A DNA stretch of 64,000 nucleotides from CAZJGG01 sp964545475 (lineage in GTDB: Bacteria; Bacillota; Clostridia; Lachnospirales; JAISER01). Location: positions 7,384 through 71,383 of the forward strand of contig CAZJGG010000005.1 of NCBI GenBank assembly GCA_964545475.1, given 5' to 3'. The notes under the pieces were generated by a model. That model saw only the letters and a list, made by a program, of their open reading frames with translations. It did no database searches and had not been told where the DNA came from. Position 1 is the first letter of the stretch. Each line of letters begins with the position of its first letter. Below, piece by piece: positions 59,846 through 64,000 of the stretch. The translations under genes and the position numbers were made by a program.

Positions 59846-61484
59846 AATCACCGGTGGCGTCGAAAACGCCCCGAAACGGGCTTTGCTAAACGCAATGGGG
59901 TATACGGCGGAACAGCAGAAACGCCCTCTTGTTGGCATTGTCAATTCGTTTAACGAAATTGTTCCGGGGCACATACACTTGAATACTATTGCTCGTGCCG
60001 TAAAAGACGGGGTACTTATGAACGGAGCAACGCCGGTGGAATTTAACACAATTGGCGTTTGTGACGGGCTTGCTATGGGGTTTGAGGGAATGAAGTATTC
60101 CCTCTGCACTAGGGAGCTTATAGCTGATACTATTGAATGTATGGCAAGGGCACATGCTTTTGATGCTCTTGTATTTATTCCTAATTGCGATAAAATTGTT
60201 CCCGGTATGCTTATGGCGGCGGCAAGGCTTGATTTACCTTCAATCTTCGTTTCCGGCGGACCAATGCTTTCCGATGGTGGTCTTGATTTGAACAGTGTTT
60301 TTGAAGCGGTTGGTGCTTATAAATCCGGGAAAATAAATGATGAAGAGCTTGATAATATTGAAAAAACTGCTTGCCCCGGGTGCGGATCATGTTCCGGCAT
60401 GTTTACTGCAAATTCCATGAATTGTCTTTGCGAAGCTTTAGGCATGGCTCTGCCCGGCAACGGCACAATCCCTGCTGTTTATGCCGAAAGAATAAGGCTT
60501 GCAAAAACAGCAGGTATGCAAGTTGTAGAGTTATTAAAAAATGATATTAGACCAAGCATTGTAATGACGGAAGATGCCATGAAAAACGCATTAACAGTTG
60601 ATATGGCGTTGGGTTGCTCCAGCAATTCCGTACTGCATTTATTAGCAATTGCAAACGAGCTGAACCTTAAATTTGAATTAGTATTAATTAATGAAATTAG
60701 CGAAAAAACTCCAAATTTGTGTAAGCTAGCTCCAGCTGGTGGTCATCATATGCAGGACTTATACGCCGCAGGTGGAGTTTACGCTGTTATAAACGAGCTT
60801 TTTAAGCTTGATATGCTTAATCTTAATAAGGAAGTTTTAACAGTTACAGGGAAGACCATTTATGAAAGCGTTAAAAACAGTAGTGTTAAAAATTATGAAG
60901 TAATACGTTCAGTTGATAAACCCCATTCAAAAACGGGAGGGCTTGCCGTATTGTTTGGCAACCTTGCGCCAAACGGTGCAATTGTAAAAAGAAGCGCAGT
61001 AAGCCCAGATATGTTAACATTTACCGGCACGGCAAAAGCCTTTGACGGTGAGGAGGAGGCAATTTCCGCTATATACGACGGAAAAATTAAAGCTGGGGAC
61101 GTTGTTGTTATAAGGTATGAAGGACCGGCTGGGGGGCCTGGTATGCGTGAAATGTTAGGTCCAACATCGGCTATTGCCGGAATGGGGCTTGATAAGGAAG
61201 TAGCCTTAATAACAGACGGTCGTTTTTCCGGGGCAACAAGAGGGGCGTCCATTGGGCATGTATCCCCGGAAGCCGCCGCAGGGGGAACTATAGCTTATAT
61301 TAAAGATGGGGATAAAATTAAAATAGATATTGCGAATTATTCAATTGAGCTGCTGGTTGACGAAAATGAGCTTAATAAAAGAAAAGAAGAAACTGAATTA
61401 AAAATAAAAAGGGATGTTAAGGGCTATTTAAAAAAATATGCCAAAAACGTTTCCTCTGCGGATAAAGGGGCGGTTGTATGCTAA
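59832..61484 (+). CDS. ilvD: Dihydroxy-acid dehydratase
   Basis: Iron-sulfur dehydratase, 550 aa. Cluster cysteines are in NCDKIVPGM and CPGCGSCSGMFTANSMNC, and GGPGMREMLGPTSAIAGMGL and DGRFSGATRGASIGHVSPEA follow. I choose ATG 59832 with GGAG upstream rather than GTG 59823. It overlaps the ilvC end by 14 nt and ilvA by 7 nt. Confidence 0.97.
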   Translation: MKSDKITGGVENAPKRALLNAMGYTAEQQKRPLVGIVNSFNEIVPGHIHLNTIARAVKDGVLMNGATPVEFNTIGVCDGLAMGFEGMKYSLCTRELIADTIECMARAHAFDALVFIPNCDKIVPGMLMAAARLDLPSIFVSGGPMLSDGGLDLNSVFEAVGAYKSGKINDEELDNIEKTACPGCGSCSGMFTANSMNCLCEALGMALPGNGTIPAVYAERIRLAKTAGMQVVELLKNDIRPSIVMTEDAMKNALTVDMALGCSSNSVLHLLAIANELNLKFELVLINEISEKTPNLCKLAPAGGHHMQDLYAAGGVYAVINELFKLDMLNLNKEVLTVTGKTIYESVKNSSVKNYEVIRSVDKPHSKTGGLAVLFGNLAPNGAIVKRSAVSPDMLTFTGTAKAFDGEEEAISAIYDGKIKAGDVVVIRYEGPAGGPGMREMLGPTSAIAGMGLDKEVALITDGRFSGATRGASIGHVSPEAAAGGTIAYIKDGDKIKIDIANYSIELLVDENELNKRKEETELKIKRDVKGYLKKYAKNVSSADKGAVVC

Positions 61485-62677
61485 CACTTGATAGAATTTA
61501 TCAGGCGGCATATACACTTAAAGGCGTTACAAGGCAAACCGATATAATTCATGCTTCTGCCCTTGATGCTGGATGCGAGCTTTACTTAAAAGCAGAAAAT
61601 TTGCAAACCACCGGCTCTTTTAAAGTACGAGGTTCTTACTTTAAAATGTCCTCTCTTACTGATGAAGAAAAGGAAAAAGGGGTTGTTGCATGTTCGGCTG
61701 GAAACCACGCCCAAGGTGTTGCGCTGTCGGCGCAAAAAAACGGTATAAAAGCCACAATTTTTCTGCCATCTACCGCACCGATTTCCAAAATTGAGGCTAC
61801 AAGGCAATATGGGGCAGAAATATGCCTGATAGACGGTGTTTATGACGATGCTTGCCATGCTGCAATTGAGTTTAAAGAAAAAACAGGAGCTGTTTTTGTT
61901 CACCCCTTTGACGATATTGACGTTATAGCAGGGCAGGGGACTATCGGGCTTGAATTAATGGAGCAAATACCTGATATTGAAGCGGTTGTTTGCCCTGTTG
62001 GGGGAGGAGGGCTTATATCCGGAGTTGCGGTTGCTGTTAAAAAGCTTAACCCGGCTTGTAAGGTTTATGGCGTTCAGGCGGTGGGGGCTGGAAGTATGTT
62101 TAAATCCCTTAAAAGCCAGGAAAGAACGGAAATTAAAGGGGTTTCCACCTTTGCAGACGGCATTGCCGTTAAAAAACCCGGGGAATTGACTTATAGCTAC
62201 TGTTCCCAATATGTAGACGATATAATTACTGTTTCCGACGATGAAATTGCCGCATCCATACTTTCTCTAATGGAACGGCAAAAGCTTATTGCAGAGGGCG
62301 CAGGGGCTGTCTCTGTTGCGGCGGCGCTGTTTAACAAGCTTCCTTTAGAAGGCAAAAAAGTATGCGCCATAGTTTCAGGCGGTAATATAGATGTAAATAT
62401 TTTATCAAAGGTTATCCAGCGTGGGCTTTTAACGTCCGGCAGGCTAACGGATCTTACAATTGAACTTTTAGACAAACCAGGGCAGCTTAAAGAGGTTTCG
62501 GCATTAATTGCAGATTCCGGCGCAAATGTTACAAAAGTTATCCATAATCTTGGACGGGAAAATACAGACATTAATGGATGTTATTTGCACATTTCCATGG
62601 AAACAAGAAACCACAAGCATTTGTTAGATATAAAGAGAACATTAACAAATGCAGGTTATAAGCTGCTTTCCTCATAA
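61478..62677 (+). CDS. ilvA: Threonine ammonia-lyase
   Basis: PLP enzyme giving 2-oxobutanoate for isoleucine, 399 aa. The PLP lysine is K49 in TTGSFKVRGSY, the phosphate loop is VGGGGLISGVAVAV, and SAGNHAQGVALSAQ is present. A single C-terminal ACT domain (about 325-399, LTIELLDKPGQLKEVSALIA) suggests allosteric control. It is last in the ilv operon, which thus supplies all of isoleucine and valine up to the 2-oxo acids; the transaminase ilvE is not here. Confidence 0.95.
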   Translation: MLTLDRIYQAAYTLKGVTRQTDIIHASALDAGCELYLKAENLQTTGSFKVRGSYFKMSSLTDEEKEKGVVACSAGNHAQGVALSAQKNGIKATIFLPSTAPISKIEATRQYGAEICLIDGVYDDACHAAIEFKEKTGAVFVHPFDDIDVIAGQGTIGLELMEQIPDIEAVVCPVGGGGLISGVAVAVKKLNPACKVYGVQAVGAGSMFKSLKSQERTEIKGVSTFADGIAVKKPGELTYSYCSQYVDDIITVSDDEIAASILSLMERQKLIAEGAGAVSVAAALFNKLPLEGKKVCAIVSGGNIDVNILSKVIQRGLLTSGRLTDLTIELLDKPGQLKEVSALIADSGANVTKVIHNLGRENTDINGCYLHISMETRNHKHLLDIKRTLTNAGYKLLSS

Positions 62678-62691
62678 TTTGGTAAAAATTT

Positions 62692-62730
62692 GGCTGTAGC
62701 ATTTAATGCTGCAGCCGTTTTTTTATTATG
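62692..62730 (+). terminator. Terminator of the ilv operon
   Basis: GGCTGTAGCA pairs with TGCTGCAGCC around TTTAA, followed by GTTTTTTT. Confidence 0.9.
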
Positions 62731-62741
62731 AAGATAATTTG

Positions 62742-62795
62742 TAGCTATTTGCAAAAACATAAACAGCTATGTTTTGTCAAATTGCTCTGAGGGGC
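62742..62795. repeat. Dispersed short repeat, copy of the 10171 element
   Basis: TTTGCAAAAACATAAACAGC and GTTTTGTCAAATTGCTCT are shared with the element between cbiN and cbiQ, here without the inserted 11-bp hairpin. The arms TAGCTATTTGCAAAAACAT and its near complement are 11 bp apart. Confidence 0.7.
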
Positions 62796-62822
62796 ATAAT
62801 AGGAAAGCTGTATGTTTATCAA

Positions 62823-62935
62823 GGGGGACGGTTCGGGACGTCGAGGACGCCGTCCCCTACAAATCAATTTATAAATGGTATAAAAGGACATTAGAATGGC
62901 GCATTGTAGGGAACGCATTGTATGCGTTCCTAAGG
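62823..62935. repeat. Two further inverted-repeat modules (GTAGGG family)
   Basis: GGGGGACGG (62823-) with CCGTCCCC then CTAC (to 62860) forms one stem, and GTAGGGAACGCATTGTATGC (from 62908) with GTTCC forms another. They face each other as an element with a 47-bp interior and continue into AGGCTGACAAC. The right module is almost identical to units of the array at 38000-38935. Confidence 0.75.
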
Positions 62936-62969
62936 CTGACAACTCCACTAAGAACCATTTGAATACAGC

Positions 62970-63008
62970 AAAATCCTTCCATAGTTAAATAACTAATGGA
63001 AGGATTTT
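62970..63008. terminator. Terminator of the minus-strand sugar transporter
   Basis: AAAATCCTTCCAT pairs perfectly with ATGGAAGGATTTT around 13 nt. It lies 9 bp past the stop of the minus-strand permease gene. A T-rich tract also follows on the + strand. Confidence 0.8.
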
Positions 63009-63016
63009 GATTTTTA

Positions 63017-63829
63017 TTACTTAATACCGGACATTGCAACGCTTTCGATAAACCTCTTTTGAGCCATAAAATAAACAACTAAAATTGGAATAATTGTAAT
63101 AGCTGTTGCGGCGAAAAGCCCGGCGTAATTTGTGGCGTTTTGACCGCTGAACATATTGAGGGCAACAACCAACGGGAATTTTTTTGTATCGTTTAAAACA
63201 AGGTAAGGCAATAAAAAGTCTTCCCAATTCCAAAGAAACAGAAAAATAACAAGGGCTGAAATCATATTTACAGACAGGGGAATGGCGATACTATGAAAAA
63301 TTCTTAATTCAGATGCGCCGTCTAGGCGAGCAGCTTCTATTAACTCGTTAGGAACACCCTCTTGCATATATTGGCGCATCATAAAAATACCAAAAGCTGA
63401 AAATAAACTTACTATTACAAGGGCGGTGTAGGTGTTAGACAGGTTCATTTTATTAATTAAATCGTAAATAGGAATTACAATTGTTAAATAAGGAACCATC
63501 ATACTAAAAAGCACTATAGAAAATATTTGCTTTTTAAACTTAAATTCATATTTTGCAAATATAAAGCCGCAAAGCAAGCTTGTATATAACCCGATACTGG
63601 TTTTAACTACGCTAAGATATGTAGAATTTAAGAAATAGCGGCCAATGTTAAACTTTTTAAACACCTCATAATAGTTATCCAGCGTAAAGAAACGAGGGAA
63701 AAACGAGGGAGGAACCATAGTTATTTCGCTGTTAGTTTTAAAAGTAGACAATATGAGCCAAAGAAACGGCAAAAACATAGTCACAGCACCAAAAGCTAAC
63801 AAGGCGTATATAATTGTTTTTTTAATCAC
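63017..63829 (-). CDS. Sugar ABC transporter permease (MalG/UgpE-like)
   Basis: CUT1 membrane subunit, 270 aa with six predicted helices. The EAA loop is EAARLDGASELRIFHSIAIP, and the C-terminus AQKRFIESVAMSGIK is family-typical. The start is GTG 63829, with its GTGA overlapping the stop of the upstream permease. The substrate is not predictable. It is distinct from the nanE-linked transporter at 4634-6420. Confidence 0.92.
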   Translation of the reverse strand: MIKKTIIYALLAFGAVTMFLPFLWLILSTFKTNSEITMVPPSFFPRFFTLDNYYEVFKKFNIGRYFLNSTYLSVVKTSIGLYTSLLCGFIFAKYEFKFKKQIFSIVLFSMMVPYLTIVIPIYDLINKMNLSNTYTALVIVSLFSAFGIFMMRQYMQEGVPNELIEAARLDGASELRIFHSIAIPLSVNMISALVIFLFLWNWEDFLLPYLVLNDTKKFPLVVALNMFSGQNATNYAGLFAATAITIIPILVVYFMAQKRFIESVAMSGIK

Positions 63830-64000
63830 TTGTCTTCCCTCCCCGACATAAGTTTAAATTGTATAAAAGTTATTAACATTATCATTAAAAACAGTATTGT
63901 CGATAAGGCTGAGGCATAACCAAACTTCTTGTTTTGAAAAGCTTCTTCGGGAGTGAACATCATTTAGTGTAAATGGAATAATCATCCAAATTTATGGTAA
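63826..64000 (-). pseudogene. 3' end of a partner sugar ABC permease, frame-disrupted
   Basis: The reverse strand encodes a typical CUT1 permease ending (MFTPEEAFQNKKFGYASALS, then a last membrane helix and FKLMSGREDK). In that frame a TAA stop occurs at 63966-63964, just upstream of MFTPEEAF. Another frame continues with MIIPFTLND immediately before, so a small indel seems to separate the parts. The rest lies outside the window. This may be a real pseudogene or a sequence error. Confidence 0.65.

Overview
The window is low-GC DNA that most likely comes from an anaerobic member of the class Clostridia (Firmicutes). The evidence is AT-rich codon use, strong Shine-Dalgarno (SD) sites, frequent TTG and GTG starts, a SCIFF peptide with its radical-SAM maturase, Noc, an early-cobalt (anaerobic) cobalamin pathway, and TPP and cobalamin riboswitches. 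No rRNA, tRNA, CRISPR array, transposase or prophage gene was recognised. A run of exactly 100 N (7890-7989) is an assembly gap inside a leucine-rich-repeat gene.

Layout. 1-455: a probable C-rich small RNA ahead of a short FtsH-like protease (456-1898). 2248-6492: N-acetylmannosamine-6-P epimerase with a sugar ABC transporter (binding protein and two permeases, no ATPase). 6529-8563 (minus): a secreted LRR protein. 8800-31305: a cobalamin riboswitch followed by about 23 tightly packed genes. These encode the cobalt ECF transporter cbiMNQO, the tetrapyrrole genes hemA, hemC, cobA-hemD, hemB and hemL, the anaerobic corrin-ring genes, and at the end a phosphoglycerate-mutase-like cobC and a small cysteine-rich protein. 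Together they make uroporphyrinogen III from glutamyl-tRNA, insert cobalt, and carry the ring through to cobinamide precursors. cobU, cobS, cobT and the adenosyltransferase are not in the window. 31485-34148: a TPP riboswitch and a ThiXYZ-type thiamine-precursor transporter. 34272-41046: cell-surface polysaccharide genes, with a five-copy 171-bp tandem repeat array between the two convergent halves.

41188-45139 is a compact operon: an unknown membrane protein, an ABC ATPase, the SCIFF peptide gene and its maturase. The ATPase and SCIFF genes overlap by 59 nt. 45268-47026 (minus): an ACT-domain protein and phenylacetate-CoA ligase. 47148-55541: the conserved origin-proximal cluster rpmH-rnpA-yidD-yidC-jag-mnmE-mnmG-(unknown)-rsmG-noc, but without dnaA upstream of rpmH. 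55606-56160: an unknown membrane protein. 56194-62730: ilvB-ilvN-ilvC-ilvD-ilvA behind two tandem, homologous Ile/Leu/Val-rich leader peptides. Each leader is followed by an intrinsic terminator and a matching antiterminator pairing. 62742-64000: dispersed repeats and the end of another sugar ABC transporter (minus), whose upstream permease is frame-disrupted.

The observations I would look at first are the duplicated peptide attenuator of the ilv operon, the SCIFF cassette with its overlapping ABC ATPase, two genes that appear to start at AUU, the C-rich small RNA, and the related families of short inverted-repeat elements scattered through the window.
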